The position numbers and the translations under genes are program-made. The notes under the pieces were generated by a model. The model saw only the letters and a list, made by a program, of their open reading frames with translations, was not told the origin of the DNA and made no database searches. From Trachythela sp. YZ-2020 (Eukaryota; Cnidaria; Anthozoa; Malacalcyonacea; Clavulariidae), in the NCBI GenBank assembly GCA_016169945.1, contig JADLSH010000279.1, positions 2,728,001-2,792,000 on the forward strand: a stretch of 64,000 bases of DNA, in the 5' to 3' direction. Below are positions 23,789 to 36,555 of the stretch, piece by piece. The stretch's first letter is position 1. Every line of letters begins with the position of its first letter.

Positions 23789-26169
23789 ATGAGTTCAGTA
23801 AGTAATGTGTTAATATAGTTATATATTTTAAAGAAATCGCGTTAAAAATTGCTGGGTTTTTAACAATAAACCTAACGACCCCCAAATAAATTAGTGCTGT
23901 ATTTCAACTGCCTTGTCCTTATTTTACTTATCCAGAACAACCTTTACTTATGAATTAAACTGTGACAGGACAAAATTAAAAGGGATTTATTGAAGAAAGA
24001 GGTTCTGTAGAGCGCTAAGTTATTGGGATCGTATTCTTCAATTGATCCAAATTTTTGTCGGTTTTATAGCTATCCAATAATGTGGAGAATTTTTCTCCAC
24101 AAATTATCAAGCGTGTAGCAAAGGAATTGCAAGAGCTAGCTACGAGCCCGCCAGAGGGAATTAAAGTTTTCACAAGTGATGATGATATTACCAATATTCA
24201 AGCTACGATCGAAGGGCCAGGTCTGGTGTAGTGAGAAATATATTTTGTAGAATAATTTGTACTGTTTTTAAATTTTGTATGTACACTATATTCAAAATAT
24301 GTAGTGAAGTTTTATATATTTTACCATGTCTGAGTATTCACCGAACACATAACCTGCTAAAATACTGAATTACGTGCCATCAGAAGCACGCCATTGATTC
24401 AAATCAATGTCTATGAATAGAGATGAGCTGATAAATTGGTTATGATGATCAATCGGCCAGTAATCAGCTAGTTTTCAATAATCAGGCTGCATTCACACAG
24501 GTCCAGATAAATTTGGAACCAGATTCAAATTTGCATAATGGTCATTCCAGAAAACATCCACACCTGCACACAGGAAATTGCGAGTTAAACCCCTGCCCCT
24601 CTCCCCTTCGGATTTCCTATTAAGTTTTACTATTATCAGAGGTGAATCCCCCCCCCCTTCCACCTCTGGACGGCAGAAATTTCCTCTGTAGCAGGAGTCT
24701 GGATCTTTTCTGGAATGACCCAATTTTGCCTTGTGAACGTTCACACAGGATAATTTAATTTTAATCTATTAACTTCCCCAGTGTATATAAAAATTTCCGA
24801 TATTACAAAGAAACCTTCAAATGCTTATCTTTTAACTATAAATTAAACAATTTTAGCTGGAACACCATATGAAGCGGGAATCTTTAAAGTCAAGTTAGTC
24901 CTTCAAAGAGATTTCCCAGCCAGCCCACCAAAAGGTAGGTTACTACATGGCGTGTGTCTGAACTACATGAAAAAGACTAAAAAGTAAAAACGCTTTGATG
25001 TTTGGAACGAAAGCCCTTTGTCAGGAGATAAGTGGACAAAAAGCCTTTGCGTGCAACATCAATGTCGGTGTTGTTGCCTCGCAAATTTCTCAACAGGGAA
25101 ATTAGTTGGTCATTGACTATGCCTTACGTTATTTACTGGAATTTTTTCAGGATTTTTTATGACAAAGATTTTTCATCCGAATGTCGCAAGTAATGGAGAG
25201 ATTTGTGTAAATACATTGAAGAAAGACTGGAAATCTGATCTGGGAATTAAACATATTTTACTGGTATGTCTTGAACCCAATTTTGTTTTGTGCAATACAA
25301 ACACGAGATGTACACTTATTTAACCCATTAAGATATTTTCCTCTTACGTATGCAGAGTGAAGCATTAGACACAATAACAAAGTAGGTGCATTAGGGGGCA
25401 TTGAAGCTTGATGGGTTGGGATGACACAAACAGATAGTCTGGTTAACCTATGAATGGCCAACACTTTCCCTTTGGAAGCATGGCTTATTGGTTTAACCCA
25501 TTAAGCAGCAATGTCCCGTGTGTTTATTCTATCTATCATTTATCTATTTACCATCTAATTTGCCTCCATCAATTACACAACGATTCTTGCAAATGCAATG
25601 GATTATTATGTTAATCTGTCTAATACCAGAGAATTTTATTTATCTAGGGAAGAGTCTTGGGCATTGTTAATGGTTAACCATCTCCTCATGTCTTTTGTTA
25701 ACTCATTACACTGCTATTTCACCCTGTTTTTTAGTTAACCCATTGAGCCGTGTGTGCCCAAATACACCCTATTTTGCTCTGTCTAACACCAGACAATATT
25801 ACTTGTCAAGGGAAGAGTATTACCAGACAACTTGCCAGACAACTTAATTCATGGAGGAGTCACTAGTCAGAATCTTCACAATAAGCTGAACTATACTTTT
25901 CACCTTTACAGACAATAAAATGTCTGCTTATCGTTCCAAACCCAGAGTCTGCACTTAACGAGGAGGCAGGTAAATTATTACTTGAAGAATACGATGATTA
26001 CTCTCGCCGAGCGAAAATGATGACGGATATTCACGCAAAATCCTCGCAACCGGACAGCAGCACGACAGATGTTAGCGATTCCAGTTTGTGCGGCAAAAAG
26101 CGAGGGCTTAGCGATAAAACAATTGATAAAAAGAAACGGGACAAAAAACGAGCACTAAAAAGACTATAA
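23789..26169 (+). CDS. UBE2S: Ubiquitin-conjugating enzyme E2 S
   Basis: Five exons in phase: 23789-23797, 24070-24220, 24857-24934, 25151-25263 and 25912-26169, giving 202 residues (human 222). The UBC fold is complete: [28 protein letters not shown], the HPN motif (H88-N90) and active-site C98 in [10 protein letters not shown], then [16 protein letters not shown]. The C-terminus is Lys-rich ([13 protein letters not shown]) and ends in the hydrophobic/basic tail that in vertebrates docks UBE2S on APC2/APC4 of the anaphase-promoting complex. The enzyme extends Lys11-linked ubiquitin chains on APC/C substrates at mitotic exit. The middle linker is shorter than in vertebrates. The start exon carries only three codons (MSS, donor GTAAGT); it fits the MNSN-type start of the family but is the least certain exon. 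Intron 4 holds family D repeats. Confidence 0.93.
25322..25860. repeat. Family D repeats in UBE2S intron 4
   Basis: Several partial and inverted copies with TTAACCCATTAAG, AATGTCCCGTGTG, GCCAGACAATATTACT and TCAAGGGAAGAGT modules. They make up most of the intron. Confidence 0.6.
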
Positions 26170-26689
26170 TGTAAATACTAGGCTAATATGAAATTAATAT
26201 CTTGTATTATAATATATAGAATATAATTATGTAGGTTTTTGTACTTTGTTATACTAGTTAAATTAAGTGCCTACATACAAATTCAGTTTGTGACCGCAAT
26301 TTCGAAGTCAACAAATATCATTCGCCACAAACTTATTTTTTGTTACAGTTAAGTATGAACATATTAATGTAAACTAATTTATAATTAGGCTAATGTATAT
26401 TAAGTCTCCAAGATTATATTAAAAATTGCTACTTAGTCTTAGGTTAACAATTTGTAGCTAAATGATGTAGGAATTTTGTATATTTGTAGAAGTGTAAAGT
26501 GTGCCCAAAGTTACTTAATTACCTACATTAATATAGCACATTGTAGTAATTGTAGTACTATAAAGTTTATATTAACTCTTATTCTCATTTTCATTATATT
26601 TTTAAAAAAATCATTAATAATGCACATACATTGTATGAGTAGCTTTATACCCAATACAATAGAGCCATTGCCCCTTTACTAAGGGCCAT

Positions 26690-27138
26690 GCTCAACACGA
26701 GGCAATTTTTTCTGCGACTTGCAATGCAATTTCAGACACAACGATGGTAGGTAAAAGTGTTTTGGCAGAGAAATTGTGAGCATATATTTCGTTTTACTTT
26801 GCCGATATTTTTCTTGCTAAACATGCCCAGGAAACAAAGACATGACTTAAAGGCATGTTAGTTACACAGGACAATTTTTGCTCCAACTTGCAATGCAATT
26901 TCGGCACAGAGCCATGTTATGTACTAGAAATGTACGCACAGAAAAACAGTGAACATGGCCGGCGTTTCACTTCACCTATTTATCATTCTCATTCATTTCT
27001 TTGTTGCATTCTGGGCATGTTTAGTAAGAAAAATAACGACAAAGTAAAATGAGATTCATGTTCACAATTTCAATGTGAATATGCTTTTTACCTAACACGA
27101 GCTCTGTGTCCGAAATTGTGTTGCAAGTTGGACTCTTT
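26690..27138. mobile_element. Foldback repeat with ACTTGCAATGCAATTTC modules (family T)
   Basis: Two ACTTGCAATGCAATTTC copies (near 26718 and 26888) and an inverted GAAATTGTGTTGCAAGTTGG end near 27120 define the element. Internal AAACATGCCCAG and GGGCATGTTTAGTAAG are mirrored. A second copy is at 35575-35855. It occupies the gap between the convergent UBE2S and GGT-like genes. Confidence 0.62.
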
Positions 27139-27158
27139 CGATTTGAACCTAAAACATT

Positions 27159-30100
27159 TTAAAATCCTATCGCCATTCCATCTGCCCGGGGGTCAGACCC
27201 CGTCCAATATACCCGCACCTTACCCCCATCTTTACTTCTACTCATTTTCTCTTGAATAATTTGTCCTCGACCAAAGTTTAAAAAAGTACTATCATGTTCA
27301 ACATTGTACCCCATTGTCCTCAGACCCTCGGCAACATCCTGTGTTATCCCCTGCTCGAGTTGTATAGTGTTGCCCACGGAATGGTCAGTGTTTGACACAA
27401 CAACCTTAAAACGAGGTTTGTCTAATGCCTCTTGTGGATCCATGCCAAAATGTATCATGTTTAGAAGTACCTAAACATGCACAAAAATGCATTGTAATTT
27501 CATTAAGAAAACACAAAGAAAATCATGACCGTGAAAGAGCTTGTATACCTGACAAATATCATTCATGTCTTCAAGATTATTGATGAATACGAACGCTTTC
27601 ATCAAGACAAACCACAAGCTAATTATACATCATTTGCCTCAATCTCCTTCCCAAGGCATTTCCCTTTTTGACATTTCAAGTGAGGTGGGAAATGGCCCTG
27701 GCAGCAGCTGGTCACGTGACCATTCAAACACACGGACATAGTGGGTGTAATATATGGTTTAATTTTTTACATCGCTTTTTCCACAGCCCTTTACATTTAT
27801 AACAAATTATCAACCTCAGAAACGGTCAAACGGAACGAACAAATCAACATACAATCAAAATAATTCTACTATAAGCTGCCATGGTTTGTGTCTGAGCTAC
27901 GGTACTTGTAAAGGATTAATACTATTCATATTATTTCAGATAGTTCAGACACCAACTACGGCAGTTTATAATCAAGAGATACAATTTACAGTCAAACAAT
28001 CACACCACACCTACCTGGACATGTCCCTGCGGTTGCATGAATCCACCCATGACACCAAAGCTTGCAAACAATTCACCAGTTTGGTCAAATGTTGCCAGAC
28101 CAGGAATGATGGTATGATATGGTCGTTTTCTTGGACCCACACAGTTTGCATGATCTCGTTCCAGTGAGAAGATTAAACCTCGATTCTACAAGAAAAATAA
28201 TCAACGTCAGGTATTAGCCTCGTACCCAGGCCTTTTTATAGAAGATGCGCTGAGCATGTGCACAGCATGTTGGTGAGGACTCCCTAAGCACCCCCGCGCA
28301 CCCCCCTGGGCGCGTTCAGCTCGACTTCAGAATTAAGCACCTGGAATCATGTAAAAACGCACAAGTTGTAACAAACCTGCAGCAGACTTGTACCAATGCT
28401 GTTTCAACAACTTGTTATCAGGATATGTTCGCACTGATTGTTCCCACTTGTTGACATGATGTCTTAGGCTTGTTGACAACTTGCTGCAAGGTTATTGACT
28501 CCACAGACTTAACAAGTTGTTGCAACAGCTTGTTATCGTCCTGCAATTCAACAACTTGTTGACAAGTTGTGAGTGACAACCTTGTAGCAACTTGATAAAA
28601 TGACAACATTGTTACAACTTGTTGACAAGCTTGCTACAAACCTGTTGCGAACACATCTTGTTGACAAGATGTGAGATTTTATGTGTGTACCAAAATGATG
28701 AAATTATAATCAGATGTTCAGCCCAATCTCCCAAATGAATTAACAGAATTGAAAACGTATCGCATATCCACAGTTAACGTACAAAACTTACATGTAAAGT
28801 GAATCCACAACCATAAGGAACAAGTGCTGTTCCAAAGCCAAAGAAATTGCTATTTATAAAAGAACATGCGTTGCCTTCTTGATCAGCGACAGTGAAATAC
28901 ACTGTGTCTGTACCAACACAGGGAGACCCAGCTGAATGAATTTTGGAACATCTAGAGTACAAAAAAAAACAATATTGAGATTCTAGTTGCTGGGGTAGCG
29001 ACTTACAACTAGCCTTAACAACATGATGATAGAACTTAATATTGGCAGCTTTGAAATTTTAATTGGACCGAATTGGCTGCATATTTGGTCATTTGCATGT
29101 TTAAAACAAAATGTAGGATGCACTTTTGGGGACATTTCTGTAATCTGAAAACTGTTTGTTCTTCGATCAACCTGTTGCATATATTTAGAAAGTTTAATTT
29201 ACTTGATTGTGTTTACCACCGTGAGGTGGACGGAAAGCCTTTATTAACAGGTTTTACAACCCAATTATTAAAGATCTCCAAGTGTTGGTTATGTTTAATG
29301 CCTTACAAGCAATCGTTTTTATTGAGGGAGGAAAACTGGAGTAACCGGAGAAAAACACTCGAAGCCCAGGAGAGAATCAACCAATCTCTACTTACATGAG
29401 TTTATCAAGCACAGGAAAGTTACCCAACCTACGTAAATCCCTGCCCTCGACCTGCTGTATAGCCTGCTTATTAACTCAGAGGTATTTAGGGCTTAGGGGT
29501 ACTCAGATACAAGTTTTTAAAGTTATTTCCTTAATATTTATATTATTTTTTACCACAACTTTAGAACTTTTTTTGCTTAACAGAAGCCCAGACTCACTTT
29601 TCTTTATTGATAAGTTTTGCTCGTTCCGTGGCATACTCCTCGCTCAGTAATTCTTCAACAGGAATATCACAATGCACTGGATCTGCACAATATTTACATG
29701 AATCAGCAAATGCCAATCGTAACGCTTCCAGGACAATCTGAATGTACTCTGTCGAGTTGTGTTTGAGATCTAGAAAATATAAACAAATCATAGGTTATCA
29801 TAGGACTGGTCCGATTTGGTGTGTCTGCACAGGAGGGTATTATCTACACGTTTAATGAAGACATAGCTTGGCAATGGGGTAAAACAGCATCAGATATAGC
29901 GCCTACCGTTGATAGGGAACTTTTTCAGAATATTTAGAGCAAGTAACACTGTTATTCCTTGTCCATTTGGCGGAATTTCCCAGACACATATTCCTTCATA
30001 TGTTATAGAAATTGGATCACATAATGTACTTGAATGGTTCTCCAAGTCATCTAATGTTAATTTTCCACCATTGTCATTAACAATGTCCACAATTGCCTGA

Positions 30101-33100
30101 GCAATCCTGCTTTTATAGAAACCATCTTTGCCGTGTTCTGCAAGTATCTAGACAAAATTGACATTTGTTTACTTGACAGTCTTGCTTTAGCCAGGTTGAA
30201 GAGAACAGAATGCATAGTTAGTGCATGTATAATTTAATTATGCATGAATACTTATGTGAGAGGAAGCATCTGCGGTTTTGGTAATAGGAATGGAGGAAGG
30301 TAGAATAAAATTAAGACAGATGTTTATGTACCTTAAATGTTTCAGCTAAATGGGGCATTTTCATCACTTCACCTGCACTTGGAGCTCGGCCATTGATCAA
30401 GAAAGCATTGCTGTCAGGATTCTTCTTGTGTTCAAAGAATGACGTAATTCCTTGTGACCAGAAATGGGCAGTGATAGGAGAGACAGGATATCCCTGTTCT
30501 GCTAGCGTGATTGCTGGTTGGAGAATTTCTTTCAAAGATAACTAGATTGAAGAAAAGGTGAAAAAAGTTATGACAAAATTTTGGACGTTTTGTTGTTGCA
30601 AATCACAGTTCTTTATAAACTCTTTTGCATTAAATTTTTTTTTTTGCCGGCACCCTCCCCTTCCAGAGCATAAGTCACTAAAAATATTGAACCTTGGTTA
30701 ATTTAAATTAAGATGGATCCATCAACATTTTAAAAAGCATACATTGGTCATGAACCCCTTCCACCCACCATCATATGGTTTGTACAGTATATGCTTGTGA
30801 AAGTGTTGACAATTTTGGATAACCCAGCCCTAAGTGATCAAGTGAGTGAATGAGGTTGTAAAATAAACAACATCAATTTTAACCTGTTGAGCTGCAATGC
30901 ACCCAAATGCGCCCTACTTTGTTATTTTATTCTGTCTAACGCCAGACGATTTTACTTGTCAAGGGAAGGGTCTTGCACATTAATGGATTAACAAACCGGC
31001 CCTAAGTGATCAAGTGAGTGAATGAGGTTGTAAAATAAACAACATCAATTTTAACCCATTGAGCTGCAATGCACCCAAATGCGCCCTACTTGTTATTTTA
31101 CTCTGTCAAAATGCCAGACGATTTTACTTGTCAAGGGAAGGGTCTCGCACATTAATGGGTTAATCAACCTTATTCATAGCCTGCATCGCAGACGCTTACC
31201 TTCACATATTTCCGGTAGGAAATGTTAGCGTCTGCTAATTGGAGGAATAATTCTTGTTCTGGCACGTGATTTTTCCCAAGAACTTGGGAAAAAATCAAGG
31301 TCGTTTATTTCAGTAAGGGGCGAGATTTCACCTTTTCCTTTCACTAGATTTTGATCGTTTCCTTTTGACAAAACAGTGCAACAAAGAATACACTCTTCAG
31401 ACGCCATGTATAATTCATAATTAATTATTTAAAAGCGGGAAATAATTATTTTCTGATGACGTAAGCCAGAACAATAATTATTCCTCCAATTAGCAGACGC
31501 TAACATTTCCTACCAGAAATATGTGAAGATAAGCGTCTGCAATGCAGGCTACCTTATTCATCCATGTGAGACATTAATTGAAAGCAGTTTCTGTTTAATT
31601 TACCTTTCCATTACCAAATGTTTCAACTGTATCCACCCAGCCAGCTGCCGCACCCGGGACTGTGACTGTATGTGCTGATAATATAGGCATACCAGTTTCT
31701 ATTGTTATACCATCATTCGCCAACATGTCCAGTGTAAATGCAGCTCCAGATCTACCACTAAAAATAGAAAATGTATGACTTATTGCAGACTGAAATGCCA
31801 GTCATAATGGGTCAAGGGTTAGTTTTGGTGAGTACCCAGAGAAAACGCCTCGAGGCACATTAGGGTACATTGCAACTTAATGAGTTAATGGTTAGAAAGT
31901 AATTCCAAATTCCAGTGGGGGATTATATCGAAAATAATTTGGAAATATATCTCGGTCGTGTGATACAAACTTTCCACATTGGTTATATAAAGTAATATGG
32001 TATGGTACAAATAAAAATTCATTAAAAATTCTCTCAGAAAGGTAATATGAAATATGCTCTACTCACTCTCTTACATGGAAGCTGGGCTGGCCCAGGTAGC
32101 AAGACAGCCTGGTAAGTGGGATCAATTTGTCTGATGTTTTATATGAGAAAATTTTAAAGTTTGACAGTTAGTGAGTGTATATATTGGGGTAACCGAGACC
32201 TTGCCTTTTTCAAGTGAAATATCAGCAACCAGGCTGGCCCGGTTGTCCATTTATAAAATGCACGATAATTTCTACTATAATGGCAAAATCTCAATTATCA
32301 GGCAGTCTTGCTAACTGGGCAAGCCCGGCTTCCATATAAACAGTCCCTAAGGATGAACAGTTGCAGGTAAAATCCTCACTCTGATTGGCTGGGCTAATTC
32401 TTGGTGTGCATGTTACGTCATCGTTAGATGAATTTTACAAAGGATTTTGCTTGTTTGCAATTCAAATTTCATACATGGCGAAAATCTCTTTTTCCTTTGC
32501 ACAAGTTGGTTGCACACCACCTATTAAAACCTTCAAATCTAATCAAATGGGCTATTACATTTAATATCCGCACCCCCCCTGTCGAGGACCTCCGTATTTC
32601 ACTATTTTTACCCCTCTGGAAACTGGAAAAAATGGTTTTCCCCCCTTGGAAATTTCGTCTCAAAACCCCCTAGGAAAGATGTTTTGCCCCCTCTGGAATA
32701 GTGTTTAGCCCCCTATGGAAATAAATTTTCTTGACTTTACCCCCTCCCTTGGAAAAAAAATGTCCTCGACCCTGTCCGATCAAGGACAGTGCAGACCATT
32801 GGTGCAGACATCCCCTTTGGAAACAAGAAATAACCCCTTTGGAAATATTATCCAACAACCACCCTGGAAATGCCTTACAACCCCTCTGGAAATACCTCAC
32901 ACCCCCTCTGGAAATGCACTTTTTAACACTGTGAAAAACGTTTACCCCTCTGAAAATACCCTTCATTACTCTTTTACCTGCCTGGAAATAATTTTTCACC
33001 CACTGGAATTTTTTTCTAACTTTATAGCCCCTCTGGAAAGGTAATGGTGAGGACCCTTCTGGAAAAACACAGATGTAAAACCCCTCTGGAAACGGAGGTC

Positions 33101-33453
33101 CTCGACAGGGGGGGTGCGGTATTAAATGTAATAGGCCAATGCTCATGAGAATGTGCTTACCAGGACCTGTTCATCGTTAGATGCAAGCGACAGTAGAACA
33201 AACCTGCCATTTAAGCCTCTGACTTTCTTGCTTCGCGCTTCATAAAACAAGCAAAACAATCTCCACCAATACCGGTGCTACATGGTTCTGTGACATTTAA
33301 AGCGGCAGCCATAGCCACGCTGGCATCGGCTGCATTTCCTCCCAAATGTAAAATTCTTGCTCCAATTTCTGAAACCAGGGCGTTTGAGCTTGCAGCGACA
33401 CCGTGCAAGGATATTACTGGAGAACGGCGCGATTTGAACAAGAACTTGTCCAT
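27159..33453 (-). CDS. Gamma-glutamyltransferase-like hydrolase (YwrD type), one-base frameshift in exon 1
   Basis: Eight exons on the minus strand: 33453-33204, 31757-31604, 30541-30332, 30147-29907, 29769-29598, 28951-28792, 28185-28015 and 27470-27159. Visible family motifs: [57 protein letters not shown] (the Thr after Asp is the expected autoprocessing nucleophile), [10 protein letters not shown] and [11 protein letters not shown]. The protein would be about 556 residues, a usual length. No signal anchor is obvious, so it resembles the bacterial/invertebrate YwrD group rather than vertebrate GGT1. The family hydrolyses or transfers gamma-glutamyl groups of glutathione conjugates. Exon phases agree everywhere except exon 1, where one base is missing near 33250-33258. 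Reading in the other frame restores the expected GLNG before the donor. This may be a sequence error or a broken allele. Confidence 0.85.
28349..28690. mobile_element. CAACTTGTTG-rich element (family B), copy 2, GGT-like intron 6
   Basis: Starts ATGTAAAAACGCACAAGTTG and ends GATGTGAGATTTTATGTGTG. The body is made of CAACTTGTTGACAAG-like units, collinear with copies at 61959 and 62645. No durable coding frame. Confidence 0.8.
30827..31164. repeat. Two tandem copies of a 172-bp unit, GGT-like intron 2
   Basis: CCCTAAGTGATCAAGTGAG starts each copy (30827 and 30999). Both contain the family D modules GAGCTGCAATGCACCC and GCCAGACGATTTTACTTG. The copies differ at only a few positions, so the duplication is recent. 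Confidence 0.85.
31177..31551. mobile_element. Mutator-like MITE with 9-bp target duplication, GGT-like intron 2
   Basis: Inverted ends of roughly 75 bp (TAGCCTGCATCGCAGACGCT and complement, then GTTAGCGTCTGCTAATTGG) bound 375 bp. The 9-bp direct repeat CCTTATTCA flanks it exactly (31168-31176 and 31552-31560). Long inverted ends plus a 9-bp duplication suggest a Mutator-type element without transposase. Confidence 0.87.
32553..33133. mobile_element. Element with about 17 CCCCTCTGGAAAT repeats between inverted ends, GGT-like intron 1
   Basis: Inverted ends of about 40 bp (TATTACATTTAATA, then CCGCACCCCCCCTGTCGAGG and GACCTCCG). The whole interior (32600-33095) is an array of 13-25-bp spaced CCCC(T)CTGGAAAT motifs, all in the same orientation. 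No coding content. The motif array looks like an extended set of subterminal binding sites. Confidence 0.82.
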
Positions 33454-34986
33454 TTTTTAGCGTTCAAGAAATGAAAAATTTCAAATCTTGATGTTTTTGA
33501 TCTCTGGTTTTTGATGTTCTCACACGTGGGAACGAATCCACGGCGATGCTTTCCGACAATTACCGATTTTGGGAAAAACAGTCGCACAAAATGAGGCATT
33601 TTTTCGCTGTTTTATATTAACTTTTGCTATTTTATCAAGACATACGTTTAAGTTGAAGATTGAAGAACTAGTCTGACATCTAAAAAGTGCCATAAAGCAA
33701 TGAAATATTAAAATAAAACCAAATTAATTTCTCAATTTAGGCCAGTTTATAGTCAGTTTATTACAAATTTCCGGAGGACACGACCATTTCCGATTGAAGA
33801 TAAATATTTAACTTGTGGTTAATTTTAATAATATTTGACAGGAAGGAGGCAATATTATACGTTTTTGAAAAAAATATTGAATTTATTTCATTTTAGTTAT
33901 CATTTTAAAACAAGGTAAGCATGTGGACGTTTGTTTAAAGCTATAGAAAGGGTTAGAATAGTTTTCAAATTCGAAATAAAATGTTTGAGGTCAATCTATT
34001 GATATGTAATGTGATACGATATTTATATGGCGTTATTAAAGTGTTGATATGAAATTTAATACATCTGCTTTGAAAATTTCGTATTTTATTGAATATGAGG
34101 AAGTGCACTCTCAAAAATACAGGATAAACCGATAATTAAAGCATTAGCTACGGTGTTTGAAACAAGAAATACACGGAATAAAATTTAATTTCCTTTGATC
34201 TTTTTAGATCTTGATAATGTTTTCGTAATATTATTATATTGAACATAGTCTACGATGTTATAATGAGATAAATTCTAAGAATGTAGATATATTCATAAGC
34301 AACTGTTGACAGTTGATATTATACTTAAACATGCCAGACGATTTTACTTGTAAAGGGAAGGATATTCCCCCGCCACTTTTTTCAAAAGGGAAAAAGTGTC
34401 CCTGTCCAATCAATATATCGGGGCAAAATCCATGTTCTTATAACTTTTAGATTAGGTAAAATATGATTCAGAATGAAGGAAATGGACCCCCCCCCTACAA
34501 TGCTTGTTCTTTACATTGTACCATCAAGATATTGACCCTCAAAAATGATGATGCTGGGTGTACCACTGAATGATAGGTGCCCCTTTTTTATGCTTCCATG
34601 GCCTTTGACCATCATCACCACCATCATCATCATCACCACCATCATCATCATCATCACCACCATCACCACCATTGTCATCACCACCATCATCATCACCACC
34701 ATCATCATCACCACCATCATCATCACCACCATCATCATCACCACCATCGTCATCACCACCATCATCATCACCACCATCATCATCACCACCATCATCACCA
34801 CCATCGATCATCACCATCATCACCACCATCATCATCATCACTATCATTATCACCAATCATAACAAGAGATTGAAGGTCTACCACATTACCTAGAATACAC
34901 TAAATCATAAATTATTCTATCTTGTAGTACCTTCATAAAATCGTGACCAAACAACAACCCACAGACCATCATCCCCAATACTTGCA
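33454..34986. other. Divergent spacer between the GGT-like and LDAF1-like genes
   Basis: AT-rich, with no coding region. It holds a short family D fragment near 34330 (GCCAGACGATTTTACTTG) and the ATC/ACC microsatellite at 34608-34860. The promoters of both flanking genes must lie here, but no clear core element stands out. Confidence 0.5.
34608..34860. repeat. CAT/CAC trinucleotide microsatellite
   Basis: About 250 bp of CATCATCACCAC-type repeats with few interruptions. It sits 130 bp upstream of the LDAF1-like start codon. Translated frames (poly-His, poly-Ser/Pro, Val-Met) are artefacts. Confidence 0.95.
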
Positions 34987-35409
34987 ATGGACCAAGTGGA
35001 TGCCAGAGGGGTGGAAGAATTATTAACCAGATGTCATTCTGTGTTACCACCATCGCTGAAAGAACTACCAACCATACTCAAACGTTACCCACCCCTAACA
35101 ATCTTCACTCTTACATTGGCTATAATTTCTGCTCTGCCATTGCTCCTCTTCGTTTGTTTTGCTCTGAGTTCATTCATATTTCTGTTAATCGGTTTTCTAC
35201 TGGTCGAAGGAACTTTGCTGGCATTTGGAACTTGTATATTGGTTTCAGCTTTATTCTTCGCCACAGTCGCTGCACTTGGGATTTCTGCTGCGTTTTGGGT
35301 AGTGGGATTTGTTGCTTCAAATTGGCGACAGTTGGCTAATGAGTTTGGTCAATACATTGACACGCAGCTTAAGAAACATCTTAGTGTAGATTTGTCTGAG
35401 AAAAGATAG
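34987..35409 (+). CDS. LDAF1: Promethin / lipid droplet assembly factor 1-like protein
   Basis: Open frame of 140 residues from ATG 34987. A polar N-terminus (LLTRCHSVLPPSLKELPTIL) precedes a block of four tightly spaced hydrophobic segments (about residues 36-115: FTLTLAIISALPLLLFVCF, FIFLLIGFLLVEGTLLAFG, ILVSALFFATVAALG, AAFWVVGFVASNW) and a short charged tail. Size, the PxLTIFTL entry and the VEGTLLAFG turn fit the promethin (TMEM159) family. In vertebrates this protein forms ER rings with seipin and marks sites of lipid droplet birth. No intron is evident within the coding part, but 5' non-coding exons may exist. The hydrophobic signature is clear; the family call rests on remembered features. 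Confidence 0.78.
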   Translation: MDQVDARGVEELLTRCHSVLPPSLKELPTILKRYPPLTIFTLTLAIISALPLLLFVCFALSSFIFLLIGFLLVEGTLLAFGTCILVSALFFATVAALGISAAFWVVGFVASNWRQLANEFGQYIDTQLKKHLSVDLSEKR

Positions 35410-35574
35410 CTTTTAAATAACCCTATGTTGAGTACGTTATCTTTCTGTATTGGGTGTAAAATGACTAATATGTCTGTTTAAGTCATGGTAAGGGGTAAAG
35501 TCAGGCGAACTTAACTTTAGGCTTAGCTGGTGACTTTGGGTGGAGTGGCAAAACTTAGGGCCCTCCCTAAATGT

Positions 35575-35855
35575 CACACGAGGCAATTTTTGCTGCAACT
35601 TGCAACGCAATTTCGATGTCAGGTAAAAAGTATATTCGCAGAGAAATTGTGAGCATGAATCTCGTTTTACTTTGCTGATATTTTTCTTACTAAACATGCC
35701 CAGAAGGCAACAAAGAAATGAACGAGAATCATAATATTGGTGAAGTAAAATGCGGGCTATGTTTACTGTTTTTCTTTGCGTACATTTCGTACATAAACAT
35801 GGCTCTGTGAAAAATTTGCGTTGCAAGTTGTGGCAAAAATTCCCCGTGGAACCTG
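35575..35855. mobile_element. Family T foldback repeat, second copy
   Basis: CACGAGGCAATTTTTGCTGC and ACTTGCAACGCAATTTC at the left match the 26690 copy. The middle shares CAGAGAAATTGTGAGCATG and ACTAAACATGCCCAGA, and the right end is TTGCGTTGCAAGTTGTGGC. It lies just downstream of LDAF1. Confidence 0.65.
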
Positions 35856-36555
35856 GCGATTTTGCCGGGGTCTCTGATTTTGGGTGTAGTTGGACAGAAC
35901 ATAGAAATTTACTGTGTAATTGACAATTGTATATATTGATTGTGGCGACGCTGTGAGCCTGTGTTAAGCTATATGAAATATAGCTTAATCGACGTAGTCG
36001 CGTTAACTGAACAATGTGACGAACTCACGAAAGCATAAAAAGATATCGGCTTTGAAGGAAGGTAAGGTAAAGCTGCGGTAGTTGCCTTAGTGTGAGAATT
36101 CAGAAAGGCCACTTTCTGCCGAATTCAATCAGGCATTATCGCTGCTGTCGAGAACTCGCGATGATTTTTGTCACCCAAAATGGCGGATTATTTAGCGTGA
36201 CGTAATATTCTCATGTGACTGCAAGATCTGAATGGCTAACGTTATTTACTCCAATATTATAAGTCAACTTTTATTCAGCAGATTACATTGCTAACAACGT
36301 GTTTGCTTCACTACACCGACACTGTTTAATATTTTCACCTTGTCTTTTTACAACATTTGATTCCACCATACTTTACTAATTATAACACTGTAAAAGCAAG
36401 CAGAGGGCTTAGATAACCAAGCGACTAAAATTACGCATGGGAAAGCCATGCGTATATAGTAAAGAGGCGTGTGTGTACATAGTGGACTTAACCCTTGGTC
36501 GGTAAATCATGTTAATTTGGGGGTGGGGATTTAACCATGAAAAAACATGGTATTT

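Noticed and set aside
34511..34893. Poly-His, Ser/Pro and Met-Val open frames
   Set aside because: Reading frames of the CAT/CAC microsatellite; none has a normal start context or homology.
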